DNA of 15,333 nucleotides from Clostridiales bacterium (GTDB lineage Bacteria > Bacillota > Clostridia > Lachnospirales > WQUN01), in assembly GCA_031289625.1 (NCBI GenBank), contig JAITPB010000193.1, forward strand, positions 1 through 15,333. The letters are read 5' to 3'. The notes beneath the pieces were generated by a model that saw only the letters and a list, made by a program, of their open reading frames with translations, was not told the origin of the DNA and searched no databases. Both the position numbers and the translations under genes were made by a program. Numbering within the stretch: position 1 is the first letter of the stretch; the number at the start of each line of letters is the position of its first letter. Shown here piece after piece: positions 6,676-14,675 of the stretch.

Positions 6676-7860
6676 ATGCGGGCAGGCAGGTTTGGCGATT
6701 ACGGCGGGCAATATGTGCCGGAAACGCTGATGAACGAGATCATCCGCCTAGAGGAAGCCTATCATTTTTATCAAAGCGACACGGCGTTTCAAGAGGAATT
6801 AAGCGGGTTGCTGCGCGAATACGCGGGCCGGCCTTCGCTGTTGTATTACGCCGCGCGGATGACTGAATCGCTCGGCGGCGCGAAGGTGTATCTCAAACGG
6901 GAGGATTTGAACCACACCGGCTCCCACAAAATCAATAACGTACTCGGGCAGGCGCTGCTGGCCAAACACATAGGCAAAACGCGCCTCATCGCCGAGACAG
7001 GCGCGGGTCAGCACGGCGTGGCCGTGGCTACCGCCGCCGCTCTGCTGGGGATGGAATGCGAAATTTTCATGGGCAAAGAAGATACGGAACGTCAGTCGCT
7101 GAATGTTTACCGCATGGAACTTTTGGGCGCGAAGGTTCACGCCGTAACATCCGGCTCCATGACGCTCAAGGACGCGGTCAACGAAACCATGCGTGAATGG
7201 ACGGGCCGCACGCATGACACGCATTATGTATTGGGCTCCGTGATGGGGCCGCATCCGTTTCCGACCATCGTGCGGGATTTTCAAAGCGTCATCGGGAAAG
7301 AAGCGCGAAGCCAGATTTTGGAACGGGAAGGCCGCCTCCCCGCGGCGGTTCTGGCTTGCGTGGGCGGTGGGAGCAACGCCATGGGATTATTTTATCCTTT
7401 TATCCCCGACGCTTCCGTCCGGCTGATTGGATGCGAGGCCGCCGGACACGGAATCGAAACCAAGCAGCACGCCGCGACCATCGCCAAAGGGGAAGCCGGT
7501 GTGTTTCACGGTATGAAATCGTATTTTTGTCAGGATGAAAACGGGCAGATCGCCCCGGTGTATTCCATTTCAGCCGGGCTGGATTATCCCGGAATCGGGC
7601 CGGAACACGCGTATCTGCACGATACGGGGCGCGCGGAATATGTCCCCGTCACAGACGCGGAGGCTGTGTCCGCGTTTGAATTTTTAGCAAAAACCGAGGG
7701 GATCATCTGCGCGATCGAAAGCGCCCACGCGATTGTACACGCGTGCGTCCTGGCACCGCGCCTGGGCAAAGACGAAAACATAATCGTCTGCCTGTCTGGG
7801 CGGGGGGATAAGGATGTCGCCGCCATCGCGCGCTACAGGGGGGTAAACGTCCATGAGTAA
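6676..7860 (+). CDS. trpB: Tryptophan synthase beta chain (TrpB)
   Basis: The PLP-dependent subunit joins indole, channelled from TrpA, with serine to give tryptophan. Signatures are GRFGDYGGQYVPETLM at 4-19, KREDLNHTGSHKINN at 74-88 with the PLP lysine Lys85, AETGAGQHG at 106-114 with the catalytic-site Glu107, the PLP phosphate loop GGGSNAMG, SAGLDYPGIGPEHA, and the C-terminal LSGRGDKD. The length, 394 residues, is standard for the TrpB1 type. A GTG three codons upstream (6667) is open, but the ribosome binding site AAGGAG (6661-6666) abuts it directly. ATG 6676 has a proper 9-base spacing and is preferred. It starts six bases after the trpF stop, and its own stop overlaps the trpA start by eight bases, as expected for subunits of one complex. 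Confidence 0.97.
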   Translation: MRAGRFGDYGGQYVPETLMNEIIRLEEAYHFYQSDTAFQEELSGLLREYAGRPSLLYYAARMTESLGGAKVYLKREDLNHTGSHKINNVLGQALLAKHIGKTRLIAETGAGQHGVAVATAAALLGMECEIFMGKEDTERQSLNVYRMELLGAKVHAVTSGSMTLKDAVNETMREWTGRTHDTHYVLGSVMGPHPFPTIVRDFQSVIGKEARSQILEREGRLPAAVLACVGGGSNAMGLFYPFIPDASVRLIGCEAAGHGIETKQHAATIAKGEAGVFHGMKSYFCQDENGQIAPVYSISAGLDYPGIGPEHAYLHDTGRAEYVPVTDAEAVSAFEFLAKTEGIICAIESAHAIVHACVLAPRLGKDENIIVCLSGRGDKDVAAIARYRGVNVHE

Positions 7861-8629
7861 TATTGGCAAGGCGTTTCAAAACGGCAAAGCTTTCATCGGA
7901 TTTGTCACGGGAGGCGATCCCTCCCTCGAAAAGAGCGAGGAATTTATTTTTGAAATGATCCGGGCGGGTGCGGATTTGATCGAAATCGGCGCGCCGTTTT
8001 CCGATCCCATTGCGGAAGGGCCGGTAATCCAAAGGGCTAACCTCCGCGCGCTGGCGGCTGGCGTCACGACAGACAAATTATTTGAGCTGGCCGCGCGCGT
8101 GCGGCGTCAAAGCGATATTCCGCTCGTGTTTCTGACATATCTCAATCCTGTCCTGCATTACGGATATGAAGCGTATTTCCAAAAATGCCAGACGATCGGC
8201 CTGGACGGAATCATCATCCCCGATTTGCCGTTTGAGGAACAGGAAGAAGTGCGTGCGGTTTCCGTCCGCTGTTCGGTGGATTTGATCTCGCTGGTCGCAC
8301 CGACATCGGAAAGCCGTATTGCTAAAATCGCCAAAAACGCGGCGGGGTTCGTATATATCGTTTCCTCCATGGGCGTCACAGGCATACGCGGCGAAATCAC
8401 GACGGATCTGAACGCGATTCTGGCGGCGGTACGGTCAGCCTCTGACATTCCGGCGGCGGTCGGGTTCGGCGTCAGCACGCCGGAACAGGCGGCGCACATC
8501 GCCCGGATCGCGGATGGCGTTATCGTTGGCAGCGCGATTGTAAAAATCATTGAAGAATATGGAGAGCGGGCGGGAGAGCATCTCTTTGCCTACGTCCAAA
8601 AGATGAAAGAGGCCATATCGCAAGCGTGA
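7853..8629 (+). CDS. trpA: Tryptophan synthase alpha chain (TrpA)
   Basis: The TIM-barrel subunit cleaves indole-3-glycerol phosphate to indole and glyceraldehyde-3-phosphate. FVTGGDPS is at 17-24, and the catalytic region reads LIEIGAPFSDPIAEGPVIQ (42-60). Glu44 corresponds to Glu49 of the E. coli enzyme. The residue at the place of Asp60 is Glu55, a conservative change. GIIIPDLPFEE, GFVYIVSSMGVTG, and a phosphate-binding tail with VGFGVS and GVIVGSAIVK complete the family pattern. The length, 258 residues, is normal. The ATG at 7853 overlaps the trpB stop (ATGAGTAA), indicating translational coupling to its partner. It is the last gene of the operon and converges on the VanZ-like gene. Confidence 0.96.
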   Translation: MSNIGKAFQNGKAFIGFVTGGDPSLEKSEEFIFEMIRAGADLIEIGAPFSDPIAEGPVIQRANLRALAAGVTTDKLFELAARVRRQSDIPLVFLTYLNPVLHYGYEAYFQKCQTIGLDGIIIPDLPFEEQEEVRAVSVRCSVDLISLVAPTSESRIAKIAKNAAGFVYIVSSMGVTGIRGEITTDLNAILAAVRSASDIPAAVGFGVSTPEQAAHIARIADGVIVGSAIVKIIEEYGERAGEHLFAYVQKMKEAISQA

Positions 8630-8670
8630 GTGGATTGAATCAAAAGGCGAGGCGAACACAATCACTTTTT
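8630..8670 (+). terminator. Possible weak terminator after trpA
   Basis: GTG-g-ATTG (8630-8637) can pair with CAATCAC (8659-8665) with one bulged base and a loop of about 21 bases, followed by five T (8666-8670). The hairpin is weak. It is called mainly because it has a T-tract and lies between two converging genes. Confidence 0.3.
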
Positions 8671-9190
8671 ATTTCCATATGCGACGCGCTATACCGTACA
8701 ACGCAAAGCCAAGAAGGCCGCCGAGAGTATTGGCAATCACGTCGTCAATGTCAGCGCTCCTGCCGGTCAGCAGCTGGGTCAATTCTGTAAAAAACGCGGC
8801 ACCGAAAGATAGGGCAAGCACGGAAAAGAAATTCCTGCATCTCTTTGAAAAAACAGTGGGCAAAAGAAAGCCAAGTGGAGCGCACATAAGGATATTCAAA
8901 ATAATCTGCCAAAACATTCCCACAGAGCCGTACTTAATCGCGGTGATAAAGGACTGAAATGGGCGCAGATTCATGGTTTCCCACGAACCGTGTCCAAATG
9001 ACATAAGCTGCGTGACGTATAAATACACTACTGACCAACCGATGAGAACAAACTCGCTAAGCGCCTTTGTTCTCGCCGGTTTTGGGCGGCGGCTTCGCAA
9101 CAGTTTATAAATGCAGAAGTAGACAATCGCCGTTGTGACAAGAGCGATTGGAAATATCGGCAGCAGTTGATAAAAATAAAAATGAATCAT
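8669..9190 (-). CDS. VanZ-like integral membrane protein
   Basis: A 173-residue protein with about five hydrophobic segments (roughly 9-31, 46-64, 93-112, 120-138 and 152-168). The VanZ-family pattern is clear: NLRPF at 74-78, an N-(x)n-APLGFLLP stretch at 99-111, a TELTQL motif with Glu136 and Gln139, and GRSADIDDVIANTLGG at 143-158. VanZ itself gives low-level teicoplanin resistance in Enterococcus. Most relatives are unlinked to van genes and have no proven function, so resistance should not be inferred here. It stands alone on the minus strand between trpA and leuS, with lower GC than its neighbours, suggesting separate acquisition. A GGAG about 12 bases before the ATG lies inside the short upstream reading frame, so coupling is possible. 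Confidence 0.88.
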   Translation of the reverse strand: MIHFYFYQLLPIFPIALVTTAIVYFCIYKLLRSRRPKPARTKALSEFVLIGWSVVYLYVTQLMSFGHGSWETMNLRPFQSFITAIKYGSVGMFWQIILNILMCAPLGFLLPTVFSKRCRNFFSVLALSFGAAFFTELTQLLTGRSADIDDVIANTLGGLLGFALYGIARRIWK

Positions 9191-9196
9191 TTGCCT

Positions 9197-9253
9197 TTAC
9201 TCCATTCGTTGATGGGGAATATTGATCGCTTTCCAAAATCTTGTCAGCTTCAT
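9197..9253 (-). CDS. Possible 18-residue upstream peptide of the VanZ-like gene
   Basis: On the minus strand an ATG at 9253 follows a strong GGAGG and encodes MKLTRFWKAINIPHQRME, then TAA at 9199-9197, six bases before the VanZ ATG. The ribosome binding site is better than that of the downstream gene, so this may be a leader peptide coupling translation. It could also be the relic of a longer gene or chance. No homology is recognised. Confidence 0.3.
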   Translation of the reverse strand: MKLTRFWKAINIPHQRME

Positions 9254-9309
9254 TGTCGAAGTACCTCCATTTTACTATTTTTCGCTTTCATAGGCCACAA
9301 GGCAATCCT

Positions 9310-9339
9310 TATGAAAATACGAATTTAACGCACTGTCAA
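9310..9339 (-). promoter_or_regulatory. Putative promoter of the VanZ-like gene
   Basis: On the minus strand TTGACA (9339-9334) is followed after 18 bases by TTCATA (9315-9310). The -35 is perfect and the -10 is poor. It lies 57 bases upstream of the short reading frame and overlaps an inverted repeat. Confidence 0.35.
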
Positions 9340-9354
9340 CAGGTTAAATATTCG
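9320..9354. repeat. Inverted repeat over the putative VanZ promoter
   Basis: CGAATTTAAC (9320-9329) faces GTTAAATATTCG (9343-9354), its inverse apart from a two-base insertion. An inner CTGT/ACAG pair (9333-9336, 9339-9342) extends it. It covers the -35 box on the minus strand, so it may be an operator. It has no T-tract and is not a typical terminator. Confidence 0.4.
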
Positions 9355-9694
9355 CGGTAAACACATGTATAAAGAAATCTTGCCTGATCGCTGTTTCCGT
9401 GCGGCCGGAAAAGTAACTCAGTGCTGACGATTAAAAAATTTTCGCAATAAAAAACCTCCCGTTTTGGATAAATCATTGGTAATGCATTGTAGAATAGCAG
9501 TTGATTTTTTATTTTTAGGGGTTATAATGAATGCCAGAAAGGTATGTGTCCATAGATGGAGGCTGCCGAGAATGGAAGTTACCAAATCCTAAAAATGTAT
9601 TCGCCAAACGCATATAAGGATTACTATGTTTTCCTATGTTTTTCATAACGGAATAAATAAATTAAATAAATCAACCAAACAAAGGAGCGGCGGC
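9355..9694 (+). other. AT-rich intergenic stretch and leuS leader, no gene seen
   Basis: No gene with a credible ribosome binding site and family resemblance is visible here. A small imperfect stem TTTCCG/CGGAAA lies near 9389-9407 and lacks a T-tract. From about 9535 to 9694 the stretch would be the untranslated leader of leuS. It lacks the T-box core sequence and a terminator hairpin, so leuS does not appear to be under T-box control here. Confidence 0.6.
9501..9528 (+). promoter_or_regulatory. Sigma-A promoter of leuS
   Basis: TTGATT at 9501-9506 and a perfect TATAAT at 9523-9528 are 16 bp apart, with T-rich DNA around the -35 box. Transcription would start near 9535, giving a leader of about 160 bases before the leuS ATG. 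Confidence 0.72.
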
Positions 9695-12103
9695 ATGAGT
9701 GGATATGACTTTAAACGGATTGAAAAAAAATGGCGGGAGGTTTGGGCGCGGGACCCTGTCAACCGGGAGGACGCCGCCAAGCCGAGGTTTTATTGCCTGG
9801 ATATGTTTCCGTATCCGTCAGGGACAGGTTTGCATGTCGGGCATTGGCGCGGGTATGTGTTGAGCGACGTGTTGAGCCGCTATAAAATCTTACAGGGCTA
9901 CTATGTGTTGCATCCCATGGGCTGGGACGCTTTCGGTCTGCCCGCCGAAAATTTCGCCATTAAGACAGGCGTGCATCCATCCGCCGGCGTCGCGGAAAAC
10001 GTGCGCAACATCCGGCGCCAATTGAAGGAAATCAGCGCCGTTTACGATTGGGATCGGGAAGTGAATACGACAGATCCGGGTTTTTACCGCTGGACACAAT
10101 GGATTTTTGTGCAGATGTTCAAAAAAGGGCTGGCGTATGAAAAGGAAATGCCCCTGAATTGGTGCCCGGAGTGCAAAGCGGTTCTGGCGAATGAAGAAGC
10201 GGCGAGCGGCGCCTGTGAGCGCTGCGGAACCCCGGTCACGAAAAAAATGCTGCGCCAGTGGATGCTGAAAATTACGGCCTACGCGGATCGTCTGCTGGAA
10301 GATCTTTCTTCGCTGGATTGGCCGGAAAAAGTTAAAAAAATGCAGACAGACTGGATTGGTAAAAGCTACGGCGCGGAGATCGATTTCCCCGTTGAGGGAA
10401 CGGAGAAAAGCCTGAAGGTGTTTACCACCCGGCCAGATACGCTGCACGGGGCCACTTTTATGGTGATTGCGCCGGAACATCCGTTGCTGCGGGCGATCAC
10501 CGCCGCAAGCCAGCAAGAAGAAATGGAACAGTATTGCCAAATGGCCGCCGCGAAGTCTTCTGTCGCCCGTATGGCCGATAAAGACAAAACCGGCGTTTTT
10601 ACCGGGCGCTATGGCGTCAATCCCATGAATGGAGAAAAAATCCCCATATGGGTTTCGGATTATGTGCTGGCGGATTATGGCACGGGGGCGATTATGTGCG
10701 TACCTGCGCATGACGACAGGGACTTTGCGTTTGCCCAAAAATTTCATCTGCCGATCGCCGAGGTCATCAGCCGGGACGGAACCGTGTCGGTGGAACTGAC
10801 GGAAGCCTATGTGGGCGATGGCGTTCTGGTTCAATCCGGGCCGTTCAGCGGCTTGAGCGTTACAGACGCGAAAGAGGCTGTCGCCGATTATCTCGAAAAA
10901 AATCATCTGGGCCATAAGACGGTGAATTATAAACTGCGGGACTGGGTTTTTTCCCGGCAGCGGTATTGGGGCGAGCCCATTCCTGTTGTGCATTGTGAAA
11001 AATGCGGCGCCGTACCCGTTCCGGAAAATGAACTGCCCGTATTGCTGCCAGACGTTGCTTCTTATTTGCCCACGTCCACCGGCGAGTCTCCTCTGGCGGG
11101 CATAGAAGATTGGGTCAATACCCGCTGCCCCGCCTGCGGAGGCCCTGCAAAACGCGAAACCAACACCATGCCGCAATGGGCCGGGTCGTCTTGGTATTTT
11201 TTGCGTTATGCGGATCCGCACAATGACAGGGAATTGGCCGGCGCCGAAGCCCTGCGCGAATGGCTGCCCGTGGATTATTATGTGGGCGGCGTCGAGCACG
11301 CGGTGCTGCATTTGCTGTACGCGCGTTTTTATACGAAATTTTTATATGATATAGGCGTGGTGGATTTTAAAGAGCCTTTTGTCAAATTGTTTAATCAGGG
11401 GATGATTACACGCCATGGCCGCAAGATGGATAAATCGGGCGGCAACGGTGTGTCTCCGGACGAAATCGTAAAACAATACGGCTGCGATTCCCTTCGGATT
11501 TATGAATTGTTCGTCGGCCCGCCCGAGCTGGACAGTGAATGGGACGAACGATCCATTGAGGGCGTCAGCCGCTATTTGAACCGCGTCTGGAAATTGGTAG
11601 AGGAATATTATCCCAAACCCATTTCCGCGAACAGGCAAATGGAACAGGTGCGCAGCAAAATGATTTTTGAGATCACAAACCGTCTGGAACACTGGTCATT
11701 GAACACAGTGATCAGCGGCTGTATGGAATACACCAGTAAAATTTTGGAGCTGGCGCGGGAAGCCGGCGGCTTGGATCGGGAAACCATCGAAAGCCTTATC
11801 ATTTTGCTGGCGCCGTTCGCACCGCATCTTGCGGAGGAATTATGGCAGACGACCGGCCATCCTAAATCTGTGTTTGAGGCGCGCTGGCCTGTCGCCGACG
11901 CGGATAAAATGAAGGAGGATGTAAAAGAAATCGCTTTGCAGATCAATGGCAAATTGAGAGACACCATCGCCGTGGCCGCGGACGCGGGCCAAGAAGCGGT
12001 GCTGGAGGCCGCGAAAGAAACTTTACGCAAACGGCTGGAAGGCGTTTCCATTGTCAAGGAAGTGTATGTGCCTGGCAGGATCGTCAATTTCGTGGTAAAG
12101 TAA
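9695..12103 (+). CDS. leuS: Leucyl-tRNA synthetase (LeuRS)
   Basis: The class I synthetase charges tRNA-Leu with leucine. The 802-residue length matches bacterial LeuRS. In order: the HIGH-type motif HVGH at 47-50 after PYPSGTGL; a four-cysteine zinc knuckle (Cys157, 160, 174, 177); the editing domain with TTRPDTL at 244-250 and YGTGAIMCVPAHDDRDFAFA; LRDWVFSRQRYWGEPIP; a second cysteine pair in HCEKCG; GSSWYFLRY; the catalytic loop KMDKS at 577-581, where KMSKS is usual; the anticodon-binding domain; and the C-terminal domain with QINGKLRD. The ATG at 9695 has AAAGGAG at a good distance. An in-frame ATG 23 codons upstream has no ribosome binding site and adds a non-family extension, so it is rejected. 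The gene appears monocistronic, with its own promoter. Confidence 0.96.
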   Translation: MSGYDFKRIEKKWREVWARDPVNREDAAKPRFYCLDMFPYPSGTGLHVGHWRGYVLSDVLSRYKILQGYYVLHPMGWDAFGLPAENFAIKTGVHPSAGVAENVRNIRRQLKEISAVYDWDREVNTTDPGFYRWTQWIFVQMFKKGLAYEKEMPLNWCPECKAVLANEEAASGACERCGTPVTKKMLRQWMLKITAYADRLLEDLSSLDWPEKVKKMQTDWIGKSYGAEIDFPVEGTEKSLKVFTTRPDTLHGATFMVIAPEHPLLRAITAASQQEEMEQYCQMAAAKSSVARMADKDKTGVFTGRYGVNPMNGEKIPIWVSDYVLADYGTGAIMCVPAHDDRDFAFAQKFHLPIAEVISRDGTVSVELTEAYVGDGVLVQSGPFSGLSVTDAKEAVADYLEKNHLGHKTVNYKLRDWVFSRQRYWGEPIPVVHCEKCGAVPVPENELPVLLPDVASYLPTSTGESPLAGIEDWVNTRCPACGGPAKRETNTMPQWAGSSWYFLRYADPHNDRELAGAEALREWLPVDYYVGGVEHAVLHLLYARFYTKFLYDIGVVDFKEPFVKLFNQGMITRHGRKMDKSGGNGVSPDEIVKQYGCDSLRIYELFVGPPELDSEWDERSIEGVSRYLNRVWKLVEEYYPKPISANRQMEQVRSKMIFEITNRLEHWSLNTVISGCMEYTSKILELAREAGGLDRETIESLIILLAPFAPHLAEELWQTTGHPKSVFEARWPVADADKMKEDVKEIALQINGKLRDTIAVAADAGQEAVLEAAKETLRKRLEGVSIVKEVYVPGRIVNFVVK

Positions 12104-12215
12104 GGCAAAGTAATTTGTGCGGAATCAGGCATACTAGAAACATAAATGGGATCATCTCAAAAAAAGCGGCACACCCGGACTATAACCACGATCCCGTGAA
12201 GGAGGATTTTATGTA

Positions 12216-14621
12216 ATGTTTCGAAATATGCTGATTCGTACAAAACTCATTGTTTTAGCGGCCATTTTGCTTTTTTTTACTTTGCTGATCACGATCATCG
12301 CGTATGTGTATTTACAGAACATGGTCAGTCAAATAAATCATACGTACCAGTCTATGGAGGCTTCGTTTCCTTCCGTCATCGCCATGAAAAACGCCTTTTC
12401 CAATGTCCGGGCTTATACCCGTGACGTTGCCCTGTCCAATGATGTGGAAGAGGAAAAGGAGTATCAGCGGATGATCGAAAGCAATATGGAGGCATTCCGT
12501 GTAGACATGGAAGCGTATTTAAAGTATCTGACAGATAACAATCTGCGTCAAACCGCGGATTACGAGAATATGGCGGTGATTCGCGATCAATTTTCCGGAT
12601 TCAAAGATCTTATCAATCAGATCATTGAGGCGGGCTTCATCTCCAACAACGAAGCTGAAGTGCTGGGCCTGATTAAGGAGCGCTTCACTCCGATCAGCAA
12701 TGACATCAGAGACATGCTGGGAACGGTTCAGGACGACAATATAGCGGCTATGCGGAATGCGGGAGAGCAGCTGAACGGCATGAAGCAAACAGCCAGCATG
12801 GTGCTGCTGACCGCTTTTTTGATTGCCCTCGCGCTGGCGATCGCCCTGTCTTACTATATTATCAGCCAGATCTCCAAACCCATGCGGAAAATGCTGGGGG
12901 TGGCGCAGGATCTCGCCAAGGGCAATCTCAATGTCAATATCGTCAGTGATTCCAAAGACGAGATTGGGCAGTTCGCGGATAGCTTCCGCGTGCTGGTCGA
13001 TACGCTGCGGCATCTGATGAATGATTTGTCTCTGCTGGCGGCTGAGCTCAACACAAACGGGGATATTGATTTCCGGCTGGACGCGTCCCGTTATGCCGGG
13101 TCTTACCACGACATCGTGGAGAACATGAATCAAATGGCGGCGGCCTTTATCAATGATATACTGCTGCTGCTGTCATCCCTGCAAAATATCAGCGAAGGGG
13201 ACTTTGACTTCCAGACTAAGAGGCTCGCCGGCAAGAAAGCCATCGTCAACGACAGCCTCGACAAACTGACGGGAAACCTGACAACAGTGACCTCGGATAT
13301 TAAGTACCTGGTCAAGGCGGTCAATGAAGGCAGCTTATCCGTGCGCGTGGACGAAAAACGCTATAAAGGCGACTGGGCGGACATCATCGTCCTGCTGGAC
13401 AGCATGATGGAAGCTGTGGCGCAGCCTATCAACGAAACGGCGGCCGGGATGCAGCGCATCGCGCACGGCGACTTTTCCGCCGCCGCCATGGCGGAGCATC
13501 AGGGCGATTTTAACAAAATCATAACCGCTGTCAACAGCACGCAGAGCAATATCTCTTCTTATATCGGCGCCATTTCCAACTCGCTGAATCAGCTGGCCAG
13601 CAACAACTTGGATCAGCAGATCACACAGGAGTTTGTCGGGGAATTCACCGTAATTAAAGATTCGCTGAACAATATTTTCGACGCGCTGAATCAGGTTATG
13701 TTTGATATTGATATGGCCGCGGCGCAGGTGGCGGACGGATCGAAGCAGATTTCCGAAAGCAGTATGACATTGGCGGAAGGCGCGTCTGAACAGGCCGCTT
13801 CCGTGCAGGAATTGACGGCCACCATGACCACGTTGAACGAAAAGACACAGCAAAGCGCGGAAAACGCCAGACGCGCGGAGAATTTATCCCTGCGTTCCAA
13901 AGAAAACGCGGTGGAAGGCAACGAGGATATGAAGAACATGGTGGACGCGATGGAAGGCATCCGCGAAGCGTCCGCGAATATCTCCAAGATCATCAAAGTC
14001 ATTGACGACATTGCTTTCCAGACGAACCTGCTGGCGCTGAACGCTTCTGTGGAAGCGGCCAGAGCGGGCGAGCATGGAAAAGGTTTCGCCGTGGTGGCGG
14101 GAGAAGTCCGCAACCTGGCGGCTAAAAGTATGCAGGCCGCGCAGGAGACGACCGCTCTCATTGAAGACACAGTCAACCGCGTGAACCAGGGCATGTCGAT
14201 CGCGGAGCGGACAGAGGGTGCGCTGAGCCGCATTGTGGATGGAGTGACGGAAGTGTCCGGCATCATCACGGAGATTGCCATGGCGTCGGACGAACAGGCG
14301 GTGTCCTTCGCGCAGATCAATGTGGGCACCAATCAAATTTCCGAAGTGGTGCAGCGCAATTCCTCCACGTCGGAAGAAACCGCTTCCGCCGCGCAGCAGC
14401 TCTCCAGCCAATCTGAGATTCTGCGGGGCATGATCAGCGCCTTTAAACTGCGCGGCGCAAAAACAGCGTACCGTCCGCCGCGATCAGATGCGGCTAATGC
14501 GCCAGGCAGCATTATCGAGCTGTCCGACAAGCGGAATCAGAAGCCGGCGGCTCGCGGCAACGCCGCCGCATATCGAAACACGAGCTACGACGACGCAAGA
14601 GAATTTGGCAAGTATTCATGA
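12216..14621 (+). CDS. Methyl-accepting chemotaxis protein with an array of HAMP-like units
   Basis: A membrane chemoreceptor of 801 residues. TM1 (about 11-33), an extracytoplasmic helical sensor of about 160 residues (four-helix-bundle type, no cysteines) and TM2 (about 194-216) are followed by a canonical HAMP domain (217-269, KPM...GNLNVNI...DEIG). Five further HAMP-like units follow, with G/N-D/S/N-hydrophobic starts at about 282, 328, 372, 418 and 463, and an xG-x-[YWF/K]-xxI turn at 294, 338, 384, 429 and 474. The signalling coiled coil runs from about 495 to 745. Its hairpin tip, IDDIAFQTNLLALNASVEAA followed by RAGEHGKGFAVVAGEVRNLA, contacts CheA and CheW. There is no NWETF-type CheR tether at the C-terminus. 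GGAGG (12201-12205) precedes ATG 12216; an ATGTAATG start-stop overlaps the start. The ligand is unknown. Confidence 0.95.
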   Translation: MFRNMLIRTKLIVLAAILLFFTLLITIIAYVYLQNMVSQINHTYQSMEASFPSVIAMKNAFSNVRAYTRDVALSNDVEEEKEYQRMIESNMEAFRVDMEAYLKYLTDNNLRQTADYENMAVIRDQFSGFKDLINQIIEAGFISNNEAEVLGLIKERFTPISNDIRDMLGTVQDDNIAAMRNAGEQLNGMKQTASMVLLTAFLIALALAIALSYYIISQISKPMRKMLGVAQDLAKGNLNVNIVSDSKDEIGQFADSFRVLVDTLRHLMNDLSLLAAELNTNGDIDFRLDASRYAGSYHDIVENMNQMAAAFINDILLLLSSLQNISEGDFDFQTKRLAGKKAIVNDSLDKLTGNLTTVTSDIKYLVKAVNEGSLSVRVDEKRYKGDWADIIVLLDSMMEAVAQPINETAAGMQRIAHGDFSAAAMAEHQGDFNKIITAVNSTQSNISSYIGAISNSLNQLASNNLDQQITQEFVGEFTVIKDSLNNIFDALNQVMFDIDMAAAQVADGSKQISESSMTLAEGASEQAASVQELTATMTTLNEKTQQSAENARRAENLSLRSKENAVEGNEDMKNMVDAMEGIREASANISKIIKVIDDIAFQTNLLALNASVEAARAGEHGKGFAVVAGEVRNLAAKSMQAAQETTALIEDTVNRVNQGMSIAERTEGALSRIVDGVTEVSGIITEIAMASDEQAVSFAQINVGTNQISEVVQRNSSTSEETASAAQQLSSQSEILRGMISAFKLRGAKTAYRPPRSDAANAPGSIIELSDKRNQKPAARGNAAAYRNTSYDDAREFGKYS

Positions 14622-14623
14622 GT

Positions 14624-14659
14624 GCGAAAAGAGCCACAGAACCCTGTGGCTCTTTTCGC
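14624..14659 (+). terminator. Strong hairpin after the chemoreceptor gene
   Basis: GCGAAAAGAGCCACAG (14624-14639) and CTGTGGCTCTTTTCGC (14644-14659) form a perfect 16-bp stem with a four-base AACC loop. Read as a terminator, GAGCCACAG/CTGTGGCTC is the core, with AAAA before and TTTT after. It would work on both strands, though the T-tract is short. It begins three bases after the receptor stop codon and ends only 16 bases before the folC start. Confidence 0.85.
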
Positions 14660-14675
14660 GTCAGGAGGGATTCAT

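Noticed and set aside
8669..9190. Glycopeptide resistance determinant
   Set aside because: Only a VanZ-like protein is present. No vanA/H/X/R/S genes are near, and most VanZ relatives have no proven resistance role.
9556..9648. 30-codon open frame in the leuS leader (MEAAENGSYQ...)
   Set aside because: No ribosome binding site, no recognised family, and composition like the surrounding AT-rich non-coding DNA.
9535..9694. Possible leucine T-box in front of leuS
   Set aside because: The leader is only about 160 bases, has no AGGGTGGNACCGCG-like core and no terminator-antiterminator pair.
9890..11311. Minus-strand open frame of 473 codons opposite leuS
   Set aside because: It is antisense to conserved LeuRS domains and shows no recognisable motif or ribosome binding site.
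12104..12215. Cyclic-di-GMP riboswitch or sigma-28 promoter ahead of the chemoreceptor
   Set aside because: Neither the riboswitch core nor a TAAA-N15-GCCGATAA pattern is visible. Only a loose GGGATC/GATCCC inverted repeat (12148-12153, 12190-12195) with a long loop is present.
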